Source: Rhodopseudomonas palustris
GTDB lineage: Bacteria > Pseudomonadota > Alphaproteobacteria > Rhizobiales > Xanthobacteraceae
Assembly: GCF_013415845.1 (NCBI RefSeq)
Contig: NZ_CP058907.1
Span: forward strand, 558,001-622,000
Reading direction: 5' to 3'
DNA length: 64,000 nt
Of this stretch, positions 37,749 through 46,182 are shown piece by piece. The notes beneath the pieces are model-generated. The model saw only the letters and a list, made by a program, of their open reading frames with translations. It ran no database searches and was not told the origin of the DNA. Position numbers and translations under genes: made by a program. Positions within the stretch are counted from its first letter, which is position 1; the number at the start of each line of letters is the position of its first letter.

Positions 37749-37901
37749 TTAACCCCGAACGGGACGGCAGCCTCATCGTCGGACGAAGGCTCTTGGCGAC
37801 GACGACGGTATCGGGTGCATAGCAGCCGTCCCGCTCCTGCGATTGACAGGCTCCGGCGGAGCCCGCATCGGTGCGCGCGATTTTCCGCGTGAGGGAACCT
37901 G

Positions 37902-38285
37902 ATGATCGCCAGTGTCGGCCTGATCCTGCTGTGCCAGCTCGTCGGCGAAGTGATCGCTCGCGGGCTCGGGTTGCCGCTGCCGAGCCCGGTGTTGGGGTTG
38001 TTGTTGTTGTTCGTGCTGCTCGTGGTGCGCGATTACATCAAGCCGCTCGCGATCGGACCGCTCGGCAATGGCGGCGTCGAGGATGCCTCCAAGGGCATGC
38101 TGGCGCATTTGTCGCTGTTGTTCGTGCCCGCCGGTGTGGGGGTGATCCAGCAGCTCGATATGATCACCACACACGGTATTGCGATCATGCTGGTCCTGGC
38201 CGGCTCGGTGCTGATCACGCTGGTGGTCACGGTGGTGACATTCGTGGTGGTGGCTCGGCTGCTGGCAATGTGGGTACCCCGATGA
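37902..38285 (+). CDS. LrgA/CidA-family membrane protein
   Basis: This small integral-membrane protein of 127 residues has four helices and the conserved LPSPVLGLLLLF and SLLFVPAGVGV motifs. Members are holin-like or act as metabolite (for example pyruvate or glycolate) transporters together with LrgB. The stop overlaps the next gene in an ATGA, so the two are translationally coupled. The phage-holin interpretation is not needed here. Confidence 0.93.
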   Translation: MIASVGLILLCQLVGEVIARGLGLPLPSPVLGLLLLFVLLVVRDYIKPLAIGPLGNGGVEDASKGMLAHLSLLFVPAGVGVIQQLDMITTHGIAIMLVLAGSVLITLVVTVVTFVVVARLLAMWVPR

Positions 38286-39004
38286 ACGCCAACCCGTTCT
38301 CGCTGTGGGTGTACCTGTCGCAGACGCCGCTGCTGTGGCTGACCGTGACGCTGCTGGTCTATGCGGCGACCGATGCGGTGTCGCAGGCGACCGGGCGCAA
38401 TCCGCTGGTCAATCCGGTTCTGCACGCCATGTGGATCATCGGCGTGTTCCTGTGGGCGACCGGCACCTCCTACACGACCTATTTCAGCGGCGCGCAGTTC
38501 GTGCATTTTCTGCTCGGCCCCGCCACCGTGGCGCTGGCGGTTCCGCTGTACGAGAACCGCAAGCTGGTGCTGGCCGCGATTCTGCCGATGGCCCTGGCGC
38601 TGGTGGTCGGCTGTGTCACCGCGATCGTTTCGGTGGTCTGGCTGGCGCAGCTTGCCGGGTTGCCTGAGACGGTGGTGCTGTCGCTGGCGCCGAAATCGGT
38701 GACGGCCGGCGTCGCAATGGGTATCAGCGAGTCGCTGCATGCCGACCCGTCGCTCACCGCGGTGGCGGTGATCCTCACCGGCATCCTCGGCGCGATCGTC
38801 GTCTCGCCGCTGATGAACCGGCTCGGGATTCGGGACTACCGGGCGCGCGGCTTCGCCGTCGGCCTCGCCTCGCACGGCATCGGCACCGCGCGGGCATTCC
38901 AGGTCGACGCCATTGCCGGCGTGTTCGCCGGCATCGCGATGAGCCTGAATGCGCTGATAACCGCGCTCCTGGTGCCGGTCCTGGTTACTCTGCTGGTGCG
39001 CTGA
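38282..39004 (+). CDS. LrgB/CidB-family membrane protein
   Basis: This is a 240-residue integral-membrane protein with about seven helices. The family block LAPKSVTAGVAMGISE and the ASHGIGTARAFQVD motif are present. It partners the LrgA-like protein encoded just upstream (4 bp overlap). In plants and bacteria this pair behaves as a glycolate/glycerate or pyruvate exporter or importer. In a photosynthetic or glyoxylate-using organism that role is plausible but not shown by the sequence. Confidence 0.93.
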   Translation: MNANPFSLWVYLSQTPLLWLTVTLLVYAATDAVSQATGRNPLVNPVLHAMWIIGVFLWATGTSYTTYFSGAQFVHFLLGPATVALAVPLYENRKLVLAAILPMALALVVGCVTAIVSVVWLAQLAGLPETVVLSLAPKSVTAGVAMGISESLHADPSLTAVAVILTGILGAIVVSPLMNRLGIRDYRARGFAVGLASHGIGTARAFQVDAIAGVFAGIAMSLNALITALLVPVLVTLLVR

Positions 39005-39098
39005 GCCAGCGCGGCCGCCGTCGCTGCAGTGTGATTTGCCGCCGCCGCAACCGCCGCGTTACGTTCGCGCGCACGATCACCAGCCGAGGAACTCGCCG

Positions 39099-39563
39099 AT
39101 GTCGGACGCCTCTGTGCTATCCGCCGCACATGCTGCGGCACCGCCGCCGAGCTGGGCGATGCCGCGCCCGATTTTGGCGATCGTGGCCGCGCTGATCGCG
39201 GCGGCTATGGCCGCGCTGGCCGTTCCCGATGCGGCCTCGGCTGCAAACGCCCAGAGCGATGCCGAACTGGTGCTGTTGCTGCGCTTCATGGCGGGCGTGA
39301 AGGCCGTACTGGCGCTGGCCGCGCTTGGTGCGGTGGTGTGGCGGCTCGGCTATGCGGCTTCGCCGTTCCTCAGTGCAGTTTATCTGTTGGCGCCGGCCCT
39401 GATGGTCGCAGCACCGGTGCTGATCTGGCAGATCGCCCCGACGGCGCTCGGCGCCGGGCTGTTTCATGGCGGCCTGGCGCTGCTGCTGCTCGCTCTGTTC
39501 GCCGACCGCGGCCAGACCTCGAAACTGGTCCGGCACAAACTGTTGGCGCGGCACACCGCCTGA
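39099..39563 (+). CDS. Hypothetical four-helix membrane protein
   Basis: This 154-residue protein has about four hydrophobic segments and an Ala-rich composition; the family is not recognised. ATG 39099 is chosen for its CGAGGA site; a longer frame runs upstream. It may be cotranscribed with lrgAB, 94 bp away, and converges with the esterase gene, 3 bp away. No motif indicates function. Confidence 0.68.
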   Translation: MSDASVLSAAHAAAPPPSWAMPRPILAIVAALIAAAMAALAVPDAASAANAQSDAELVLLLRFMAGVKAVLALAALGAVVWRLGYAASPFLSAVYLLAPALMVAAPVLIWQIAPTALGAGLFHGGLALLLLALFADRGQTSKLVRHKLLARHTA

Positions 39564-39566
39564 GCT

Positions 39567-40643
39567 CTACGCCGCCGGCACCTTCAGCCAATCCAAGAGA
39601 GCGACGTTGGCCTCGCGCGGGTAACTGTGGCTGAGGTCGGCGATCTCGCGGTAGCTGACGTCGGCGCCGGCCGAGACCAGCGCCTCGTGCGCCTGCCGGG
39701 CCACCTCCACCGGAAACATCCAGTCGTGGCGGCCGTGGACGATCTGGATCGGCAGCCCGCGCAGCCGTGACGAATCCGCCGCCCCCGCGAGCAGCGGATG
39801 AAAGCTCGCGGCGATCGGCGCCAGATGGGTGAAGGGCGAGTCGCTGGTCAGGCCCGAGACGTAGCAAAACGTGCCGCCGTCGCTGAGGCCGGTCATCAGC
39901 AGCCGGGACGGATCGATCCGCCAATGCCCCCGCACCTCGTCGAGGATGCGGGCCAGATTGGGCGAATCGACATCCTCGCCCATCAGCGCCCAGGTTCGCC
40001 CGGTCGCAGTCGGCGCCACTACGATCGCGCCGCGGGCGCGGGCGTCGCGCAGCCAGCTCCACAGAAACAGCCGGCCGTGACCGCTGCCGCCATGCAGCGC
40101 CATCACCAGCGGCCACTCCCGATCGGGGGCGTAATATTCCGGCACGTAGAGCGAATAGCCGCCGCGGCTGCCGGGCTCGTTGAACCGGTGAAACACGCCG
40201 CTGTCCGGATGCTTCGGCTGCGTCAGTCGCGCCAGCAATGCTTCGTTCTGCTGGTTGTCCGGATCGAGGAAGAAACTCGACACCGGCGGCAGATTGGCAG
40301 CGAGCGGATACAGCGCCTCCAGCGCCTGCGGCAGATGCCGGAGCGCCCGGAATACATCGCCGAGATCGCCCTGGCCGGCATCGACCGCGCGCAGGCCGGC
40401 AAAGGCCGTGAGCGCCTGCTCGCCGGCGGTCTGCAGCGGACCACGCAGATGCGCGAAGGTCTCAGGCCAATTCGCCAGTCGTGGCAACTCGGTCTGCAGG
40501 GCCTCGTCGGGCGTGCCGGCGAGCTTAAGAAGGTCGCCGAATTCCGGCGGGTGCAGATAGCGCGCGACGAAGCCGAGCGATTCGAGGCTCTGCAGCAGCG
40601 GCGGCAGCAGCGCCACGATGTCGTCGATCACGGCTTCGCTCAT
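39567..40643 (-). CDS. Alpha/beta-hydrolase, PHB-depolymerase/phospholipase-like esterase
   Basis: This is a 358-residue predicted cytosolic esterase. A helical N-terminal region (about 1-140) precedes a hydrolase core. LVMALHGGSGHG supplies the oxyanion strand, LLMTGLSDGGTF is a canonical GxSxG elbow, GRHDWMFPVEVA carries the acid, and DLSHSYPREAN carries the histidine. All triad members are thus visible. The substrate is unknown. Start 40643 has AAGGGATGGG upstream; the long open frame to 40835 is rejected. It diverges from the AI-2E-type gene. Confidence 0.85.
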   Translation of the reverse strand: MSEAVIDDIVALLPPLLQSLESLGFVARYLHPPEFGDLLKLAGTPDEALQTELPRLANWPETFAHLRGPLQTAGEQALTAFAGLRAVDAGQGDLGDVFRALRHLPQALEALYPLAANLPPVSSFFLDPDNQQNEALLARLTQPKHPDSGVFHRFNEPGSRGGYSLYVPEYYAPDREWPLVMALHGGSGHGRLFLWSWLRDARARGAIVVAPTATGRTWALMGEDVDSPNLARILDEVRGHWRIDPSRLLMTGLSDGGTFCYVSGLTSDSPFTHLAPIAASFHPLLAGAADSSRLRGLPIQIVHGRHDWMFPVEVARQAHEALVSAGADVSYREIADLSHSYPREANVALLDWLKVPAA

Positions 40644-40825
40644 CCCATCCCTTCCCGATTTCTGTCTGCGAAGGTCCGACAGTGTCAGGGATCGGGCCGG
40701 CTGCAAACCGCAAACCGAGCGCGAAGCGGTGATCCGGCAGGTCCCATTCGGCGCAAAACCCTTTAGGGTGGCGAGGAGCCAAAGGCCGGCGGGATCGTTG
40801 CCGTCGGTGAGGCAAGGGGACCTGG

Positions 40826-41980
40826 ATGCCGGCATCCGAAAACAAGTTCTTCATTCTTCTGCTGGTGGTCGCCACCGGCCTATTCGGTTGGATCCTGTGG
40901 CCGCTGTACAGCGCGGTGCTGTGGGGCATGGTGATCGCGATTCTGTTCGCGCCGCTGAACCGGGGCCTCAACCGCGCCTTCGGCTTCCGGCGCAACCTTG
41001 CGGCTCTGATGTCGGTGACGATCATCGTGCTGATGGTGCTGCTGCCGATGTCGCTGCTCGGTGCAGCGTTGGCCAGGGAAGCGGCCGGCATGTACACCAA
41101 GATCGAGTCCGGCAACCTCGATCTGCTGAAAACCATGCGGGAGCTATTGGCGGCCCGGCCGGATTGGCTCGGCGATCTGCTCAGCCGTTTCGGCGTCGGC
41201 AATCTCGCGGACATCCAGCAGCGGCTGTCGGCTGCGCTGTTGCGCGGCAGCCAGTATCTGGCCGGGCAGGCGCTCGACATCGGGCAGAGCACCTTCGACT
41301 TCACCGTCAATCTGTTCGTGATGGTGTATCTGCTGTTCTTCCTGCTACGCGACGGAGATCTTCTGGCGGCGCGGATCCGGCGCGCGACGCCGCTCGGCGT
41401 CGATCATCAGACCCGGTTGCTGGACAAGTTCACCGTGGTGATCCGCGCCACCGTGAAGGGCAACATGCTGATCGCCCTGATCCAGGGCGCGCTCGGCGGG
41501 CTCGCCTTCTATGTGCTCGGCATCAGTGGCGCGCTGATGTGGGCGGTGGTGATGGCGTTTCTGTCGCTGCTGCCGGCGGTCGGCGCCGGCATCGTCTGGC
41601 TGCCGATGGCGCTGTATCTGATCGCGTCCGGCTCGGTCTGGCATGGCGTCGGGTTGATCGTGTGGGGCATGCTGGTGATCGGCATGGTCGACAATTTCCT
41701 GCGCCCGATCCTGGTCGGCAAGGACACACGGATGCCGGACTACGTCGTGCTGATCTCCACCCTCGGCGGGCTGGAAGTGTTCGGCCTGAACGGCTTCGTC
41801 ATCGGCCCGGTGATCGCCGCGATGTTCATCGCCACCTGGGACATCTATTCGATCGCGCGCGAGGATGCGGGCGACACGCCCCGGATCGGCGCCGGCACCG
41901 GGCCGGCGGCGGTCGCGCCCTCCGAGCCCGGCGGACCCGTGCCGGTCCGCAGCGATAGCGGGACGACGCCTGTCGCCTAG
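40826..41980 (+). CDS. AI-2E-family (PerM-like) membrane transporter
   Basis: This is a 384-residue inner-membrane protein with about eight helices. The family region LIQGALGGLAFYVLGISGALMWAVVMAFLSLLPAVGAGIVWLP, and FGLNGFVIGPVIAAMFIATWDIY near the end, are diagnostic. Members export autoinducer-2, or act as cation/H+ exchangers or permeases of unknown substrate; no quorum-sensing genes lie nearby. The polar C-terminal tail is Pro/Gly rich. Its TAG stop overlaps the chrR stop on the other strand in a CTAG. Confidence 0.9.
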   Translation: MPASENKFFILLLVVATGLFGWILWPLYSAVLWGMVIAILFAPLNRGLNRAFGFRRNLAALMSVTIIVLMVLLPMSLLGAALAREAAGMYTKIESGNLDLLKTMRELLAARPDWLGDLLSRFGVGNLADIQQRLSAALLRGSQYLAGQALDIGQSTFDFTVNLFVMVYLLFFLLRDGDLLAARIRRATPLGVDHQTRLLDKFTVVIRATVKGNMLIALIQGALGGLAFYVLGISGALMWAVVMAFLSLLPAVGAGIVWLPMALYLIASGSVWHGVGLIVWGMLVIGMVDNFLRPILVGKDTRMPDYVVLISTLGGLEVFGLNGFVIGPVIAAMFIATWDIYSIAREDAGDTPRIGAGTGPAAVAPSEPGGPVPVRSDSGTTPVA

Positions 41981-42639
41981 ATACCGAACCAGGGCTGCAG
42001 CAGCCGGGCGAACCGGCTCTTGAACCGCAGCGGCGCGTCGGTAACGGCGAGGCAGATACAGTCGCCGTCGGGGCCGGCCTGCGGCTGGTGCTCGGTGCCC
42101 TCGTCCGTCTCGGCGACGTCACCGCGCCGCATCACCGCAGCGCCGTCGCACAGTGATCCGTGCAACACCAGCGTCAGCTCGCGCCCGGAATGCCCGTGTT
42201 CAAGAACACGCGTGCCGGCCTCGAACCGCAGCATCCGCGCGCGAGGACGGCAACCCGGAATGTCGATGGTGATCTGCTGCACCCGTGGCGCCAGCCGTGT
42301 CCAGCGCAGGCCGGCGAGGTCGGTGCCCAGATAGCTGCGCAGTGGCTCCGGGATCACGATATCGGAACGCGGCCGCAGCGCCGTTGCAGGGATGGCCGGC
42401 GGTGTCTCCGGCTGGTCTTGCGTCCGCGCCAGCACGTTCTGCCACAGCTCCGGTGTCACCGCCGCTGCAGGCAGCGCGTCGAGCATTTCGCCGCCGAGCG
42501 CATCGGCGGCTGCTGCGCGGGCGCGGCAATGCGGGCACAGCGCCAGATGGGTGGCGACCAGCAGGCTCGAGGCCTCGTCCAGCGTACCGGCGGCATAGCT
42601 CAGCAGCAGATCATCGCCGATATGGTGCCGCACCGTCAT
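41977..42639 (-). CDS. chrR: Anti-sigma factor ChrR (zinc/cupin)
   Basis: This 220-residue cytosolic anti-sigma factor holds RpoE until singlet oxygen or related damage triggers release. The zinc-binding ZAS domain has H6, H31, C35 and C38, the same spacing as in Rhodobacter sphaeroides ChrR. The C-terminal cupin has H147, H149 and E153 (EHGHSGRE) and H183, the second metal site needed for the singlet-oxygen response. Its start overlaps the rpoE stop (ATGA), so the pair is coupled. Confidence 0.95.
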   Translation of the reverse strand: MTVRHHIGDDLLLSYAAGTLDEASSLLVATHLALCPHCRARAAAADALGGEMLDALPAAAVTPELWQNVLARTQDQPETPPAIPATALRPRSDIVIPEPLRSYLGTDLAGLRWTRLAPRVQQITIDIPGCRPRARMLRFEAGTRVLEHGHSGRELTLVLHGSLCDGAAVMRRGDVAETDEGTEHQPQAGPDGDCICLAVTDAPLRFKSRFARLLQPWFGI

Positions 42640-43223
42640 CGCAGTTCTCCGGCGGGGGTGTCGAGCGCGGCGCGCAGTTTGCCGAAGGCGAGCCGGATCC
42701 GCGATTTCACCGTGCCGACCGGCAGGCCGAGCTGTTCGGCGATCTCGCTATGCGATTGGTTTTCGTAGAACGACAACATCAAAACACTCTTCTCGTTGAA
42801 CGACAGCGTCTCCATCACCTCGCGCACCCGCTGCTCAGTTTCGGTGCGCTCCAGCCGCCGGTCGGGAGGCTCCTCCTCGTCGGGTACGAACGCCGGATCA
42901 TGGGGATCGAAGCCAGGCCGCTTCGCCTGGCGCAGCCGGTCGATGCTGAGATTGCGCGCGATGGTGAAGATCCAGGTCGAGGCCGAGGCTCTGGCCGGGT
43001 CGAACTGCGCGGCACTGCGCCAGACCGACACCATCGTCTCCTGGGTGATCTCTTCGGCCAGTGCCGGATCGCCGCCGCGCCGCGCGAAGTACGATTTCAG
43101 GCGCGGCGCGAAGTGGCGAAACAGTGTCTCGAACGCCGCGCGATCCTGCCCGGCCGCGATGCGGACGATGCAGTCCGCCATCTCCGCCGAGGGCGGGCGT
43201 GGACCGTCGCGCAATTGATCCAT
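42636..43223 (-). CDS. rpoE: ECF sigma factor RpoE (ChrR-linked, ECF11 type)
   Basis: This is a 195-residue extracytoplasmic-function sigma factor. Region 2 contains LAEEITQETMVSVW and STWIFTIARNLSIDRLR, and region 4 contains LSFNEKSVLMLSFYENQSHSEIAEQLGLPVGTVKSRI. A linker rich in Asp/Glu/Pro separates them. It lies directly before chrR and should activate genes against singlet oxygen made during photosynthesis. ATG 43223 fits family length; the open frame upstream is rejected. I did not find a clear sigma-E-type promoter on its own strand. Confidence 0.95.
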   Translation of the reverse strand: MDQLRDGPRPPSAEMADCIVRIAAGQDRAAFETLFRHFAPRLKSYFARRGGDPALAEEITQETMVSVWRSAAQFDPARASASTWIFTIARNLSIDRLRQAKRPGFDPHDPAFVPDEEEPPDRRLERTETEQRVREVMETLSFNEKSVLMLSFYENQSHSEIAEQLGLPVGTVKSRIRLAFGKLRAALDTPAGELR

Positions 43224-43610
43224 GACGACCGCTCCGTTGCCGGGCGCGCACCGATCCGCAAGATCGCCGTGAGGCGCACGCTCTGAACCCTGCAGCCTAA
43301 CGCGGGGCGCGGCGATGCGGAGCGCGCCATGTGTCGCGCTCACATGCTCGCGAGTAGTAATCAGGTAGTCGCGCGCGAGAGCCGAATCTGGTGTGCGGAG
43401 AATCATGAGCAGCGAGAGCGCGGTCGGATCGATTGCATTTGTTCTGATACGAGCCGGCCGATCGTTTGGATCACCGCATCCCGAGAAAAATCGCATGCGG
43501 CGCCTGAGCGCATCAGGCTGGATGCGGCTCACGCGGCTGTGATGGCAAGGCAGTGATCCGTCGGCGCCGCCGCTTCGTAAACAGCGTGCTAACAGCCAAC
43601 GGGAGGTTTG
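43224..43610. other. Intergenic region between rpoE and a micro-ORF
   Basis: There are 387 bp without a supported gene. The right end holds a candidate sigma-E-like promoter for the micro-ORF. No operator or repeat was recognised in the remainder, and short frames here lack ribosome-binding sites. Confidence 0.5.
43554..43583 (+). promoter_or_regulatory. Candidate RpoE(sigma-E)-type promoter
   Basis: TGATCC (43554-43559) and TAAACA (43578-43583) are separated by 18 bp. This resembles the TGATC...TA-type elements I recall for ChrR-linked sigma-E in Rhodobacter. A start near 43590 would leave about 20 nt of leader before the ribosome-binding site of the micro-ORF. The gene order places it beside rpoE-chrR. 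Confidence 0.4.
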
Positions 43611-43715
43611 ATGATGTCGATGCTTCGGAAACTGAACGGCATGGAAGCTGCTGTGATCGGCGGTGCGCTCCTGATGACGCTCGCTCCGCTGGTGCCCTAC
43701 GCGATGCTCGGTTGA
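43611..43715 (+). CDS. 34-residue single-helix micro-protein
   Basis: This small ORF starts with two ATGs behind a strong GGGAGG. It encodes a polar, basic N-terminus (MMSMLRKLNGMEA) and one hydrophobic helix (about 14-33) that ends at the C-terminus. It looks like an inner-membrane micro-protein. A sigma-E-like promoter is placed correctly upstream, and a large hairpin lies 52 bp after the stop. The family is not recognised. Function in the singlet-oxygen response is only inferred from position. Confidence 0.6.
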   Translation: MMSMLRKLNGMEAAVIGGALLMTLAPLVPYAMLG

Positions 43716-43766
43716 TCTTCGGCGAAAGCAACGTGACCGATCGAACGCGAGTCCAGCATGGTCGTG

Positions 43767-43793
43767 GGGCCTGCCGGCGATGCCGGCGGGCCC
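43767..43793 (+). terminator. Hairpin after the micro-ORF
   Basis: A 12 bp stem with one G-U pair (GGGCCTGCCGGC with GCCGGCGGGCCC, loop GAT) is present. A T-tract follows only 17 bp later, so termination is probable but not textbook. Confidence 0.5.
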
Positions 43794-43850
43794 TCGACTG
43801 TGAGTTGGATTTTTGCGTGGTTCGGCTGCTGCGCCGAACAAATCAGATCG

Positions 43851-44732
43851 TCAGCTCGCCTTGCCAGACAGCGTCTGCACCAGTGCGATGAACTGACTCG
43901 CGAGCGGGTTGTTGGCGGCGGTCGTCAGTGCATGAACGTCGGCCGAAATCGGCGGTCCGGCGATCGGCCGATACACCACGTCGGGGTGGGCCAGCTTGCT
44001 GACGAATTCCGGGATGATGGCGACGCCGAGACCTGCTGCGACCAGACTCGTCAGCGAGGTCGACTCGATCGCCTGATGGGTGACGCGCGGCGCGTAGCCC
44101 GCCTCGAAACAGCACTGCCATAAGTATTTCGCAAACAGGGAGTCCTCCAGCCGCAGAAACACGAAGCTCTCGTCCCGGAGATCCGCCAGGGTCACCTTCC
44201 TGGCCGATAGCGCATGGCCTTTCGGCAGGACCAGCCGGACCGATTCCCGCCACGCCAGTTCGCTGGCGATCTCGGCATCCTGCGGCGGACAGCGCAGGAA
44301 GCTCACATCGGTCTGGCCGGATTTCAGCGCCGCAACCTGTCGGTCGGGCGACATCTCGTGGATGCGGAGATCGACGTTCGGATAGTTGAGCGCGAATTGC
44401 TGGATCGCCCGTCCGAGCGGGCCGGTCAGCACTGATCCGGTCAGCCCGACATTGAGGATGCCGGCGGTGCCTGCGCCGATCGAGCGGGCGCGCTGAACGG
44501 CATTGTCGGCGCGCTCCAGAATGGCGAGCGCCTGCTTCAGGAAATCCTCGCCGGCGCGGGTCAGCGCCACACGCCGGGTCGTCCGCTCGAACAGCGGGGT
44601 GCCGATCTCGGCTTCCAGGTCCCGAATTTGCTGACTGAGCGGAGGCTGGGCGACGCCGAGGCTCTCGGCGGCTGCCGTGAAGTTCAGGTGCCGCGCGACG
44701 GCGGCGAAATAACGGAGATGGCGGATTTCCAT
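43851..44732 (-). CDS. LysR-family regulator, likely of the dctA-ureide genes
   Basis: This is a 293-residue LysR-type regulator. The N-terminal winged helix-turn-helix is MEIRHLRYFAAVARHLNFTAAAESLGVAQPPLSQQI, and an effector-binding domain covers the rest. Start 44732 gives the exact family N-terminus. It diverges from dctA across 105 bp containing an inverted repeat, the usual LysR arrangement. It probably activates the dctA-allE-allA-type unit. The inducer may be a dicarboxylate or a ureide intermediate. Confidence 0.92.
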   Translation of the reverse strand: MEIRHLRYFAAVARHLNFTAAAESLGVAQPPLSQQIRDLEAEIGTPLFERTTRRVALTRAGEDFLKQALAILERADNAVQRARSIGAGTAGILNVGLTGSVLTGPLGRAIQQFALNYPNVDLRIHEMSPDRQVAALKSGQTDVSFLRCPPQDAEIASELAWRESVRLVLPKGHALSARKVTLADLRDESFVFLRLEDSLFAKYLWQCCFEAGYAPRVTHQAIESTSLTSLVAAGLGVAIIPEFVSKLAHPDVVYRPIAGPPISADVHALTTAANNPLASQFIALVQTLSGKAS

Positions 44733-44740
44733 CCTCAAAT

Positions 44741-44771
44741 CATATGCCAAACGTCTCAATCGAGACATATG
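44741..44771. promoter_or_regulatory. Inverted repeats in the LysR-dctA divergent region
   Basis: A perfect GTCTC-AATC-GAGAC palindrome (44753-44766) is flanked by two CATATG hexamers (44741-44746 and 44766-44771). Lying between a LysR gene and its divergent neighbour, it is a good candidate for the regulator's binding site. Confidence 0.55.
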
Positions 44772-44837
44772 AAATATTTGACGTCTAGAAACTCAGCAGT
44801 GATTGTTTCTCAGGCTCCAGATCCCGGGAACATTCCG

Positions 44838-46145
44838 ATGAAGCGGTTTTTCGCGTCGCTGTTTGGGCAGGTGGTCACCGCCCTCGTGCTTGGTGTCGTC
44901 GTCGGTGCGCTGTGGCCTGAGGTCGGGGTCGCGCTGAAGCCGCTCGGCGACCTGTTCATCAAACTGATCAAGTTCGCGATCGCGCCTCTGGTATTCGGCG
45001 TCGTCGTCAACGGCATCGTCGGCGCCGGAGACCTGAAGAAGGTCGGACGCGTCGGGCTGAAATCGCTGATCTACTTCGAGGCGGTGACGACGCTGGCGCT
45101 CGCGCTCGGCATCGCGCTGGCCTACGTGTTCCAGCCCGGCGCCGGCATGAACGTCAACACGGCGACGCTCGATGGTTCGGCGCTCGCCGGCTACAGCAGC
45201 CACGTCAAGGAAGTCACCGGCTTCACCGACTTCATCATGCGGCTGGTGCCGACCACCTTCATCGATGCGTTCGCCAAGGGTGACGTGCTGCAGGTGCTGA
45301 TCATCGCGATCCTGTTCGGTGCCGGCTTGTCGCTGCTCGGCGAGCGCGGCAAGCCCTTGGCCGACAGCATCGAGCGGATCACCGAGGTGCTGTTCAAGAT
45401 CATCGGCATCATCGTCAAGCTGGCGCCGCTCGGTGTGCTCGGCGCGGTGTCGTTCACGGTCGCCAAATACGGCATCGGCTCGCTCAAGCAGCTCGGCCTG
45501 CTTGTCGGCCTGTTCTATGTCGGCGTCGCGCTGTTCGTGTTCGTGATCCTCGGCGGCATCATGCGGCTGGCGGGCTTCAGCCTGATCAAGCTGCTGGCTT
45601 ATTTGCGCGAAGAACTCACGGTGGTGGCCGGCACCGCGTCGTCGGACAGCGTGCTGCCGCAGGTGATGCGCAAGCTGGAGCGGCTCGGCATCAAGGACTC
45701 CACGGTCGGTCTGGTGATTCCGACCGGCTACTCGTTCAATCTCGACGCGTTCTCGCTGTACCTGACGCTGGCGACGGTGTTCATCGCCCAGGCCACCAAT
45801 ACGCCGCTGTCGTTCGGCCATCTGCTGGTGATCCTCGGCATCGCGCTGCTCACCTCCAAGGGCGCCCACGGCGTCCCCGGCTCGGCGATCGTGGTACTGG
45901 CCGCGACGCTGTCGGCGGTGCCGGACATTCCGCTGATCGGCCTGGTGCTGGTGCTCTCGGTCGACTGGTTCGTCGGGATCGCCCGCGCGCTCGGCAATCT
46001 GGTCGGCAACTGCGTGGCGACCGTGGTGATCGCCGCATGGGAGGGCGATATCGACCGGGCTCAAGCGAAGCGTGTGCTGAACGGCGAGGTCACCACCGAC
46101 ACCGCCGCGATCCTGGATGCGCCGGTCGCGGAAGCCTCCGCCTGA
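44838..46145 (+). CDS. dctA: DctA-family C4-dicarboxylate:cation symporter
   Basis: This inner-membrane symporter of the DAACS family has 435 residues. Key blocks are the serine-rich loop AGTASSDSVLPQVM, the helix IPTGYSFNLDAFSLYLTLA, and LLTSKGAHGVPGSAIVVLAATL, all characteristic of DctA/GltP. Start 44838 has GGGAA upstream. The two downstream genes act on ureides, which makes uptake of a ureide-derived acid possible besides succinate, malate or fumarate. A 423-codon antisense frame is a shadow. Confidence 0.92.
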   Translation: MKRFFASLFGQVVTALVLGVVVGALWPEVGVALKPLGDLFIKLIKFAIAPLVFGVVVNGIVGAGDLKKVGRVGLKSLIYFEAVTTLALALGIALAYVFQPGAGMNVNTATLDGSALAGYSSHVKEVTGFTDFIMRLVPTTFIDAFAKGDVLQVLIIAILFGAGLSLLGERGKPLADSIERITEVLFKIIGIIVKLAPLGVLGAVSFTVAKYGIGSLKQLGLLVGLFYVGVALFVFVILGGIMRLAGFSLIKLLAYLREELTVVAGTASSDSVLPQVMRKLERLGIKDSTVGLVIPTGYSFNLDAFSLYLTLATVFIAQATNTPLSFGHLLVILGIALLTSKGAHGVPGSAIVVLAATLSAVPDIPLIGLVLVLSVDWFVGIARALGNLVGNCVATVVIAAWEGDIDRAQAKRVLNGEVTTDTAAILDAPVAEASA

Positions 46146-46182
46146 CGGCGGCCCGCCAACGAGAAACCATGGGAGAGGCCCA

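Noticed and set aside
37902..39004. LrgA/LrgB homologues as phage holin or lysis genes
   Set aside because: No phage genes, integrase or attachment-like repeats are nearby. The coupled pair is a normal chromosomal LrgAB-type transporter set.
44793..46064. A 423-codon frame antisense to dctA
   Set aside because: The product is rich in His, Asp, Gln and Arg and lacks hydrophobic structure; the sense strand is a clear symporter.
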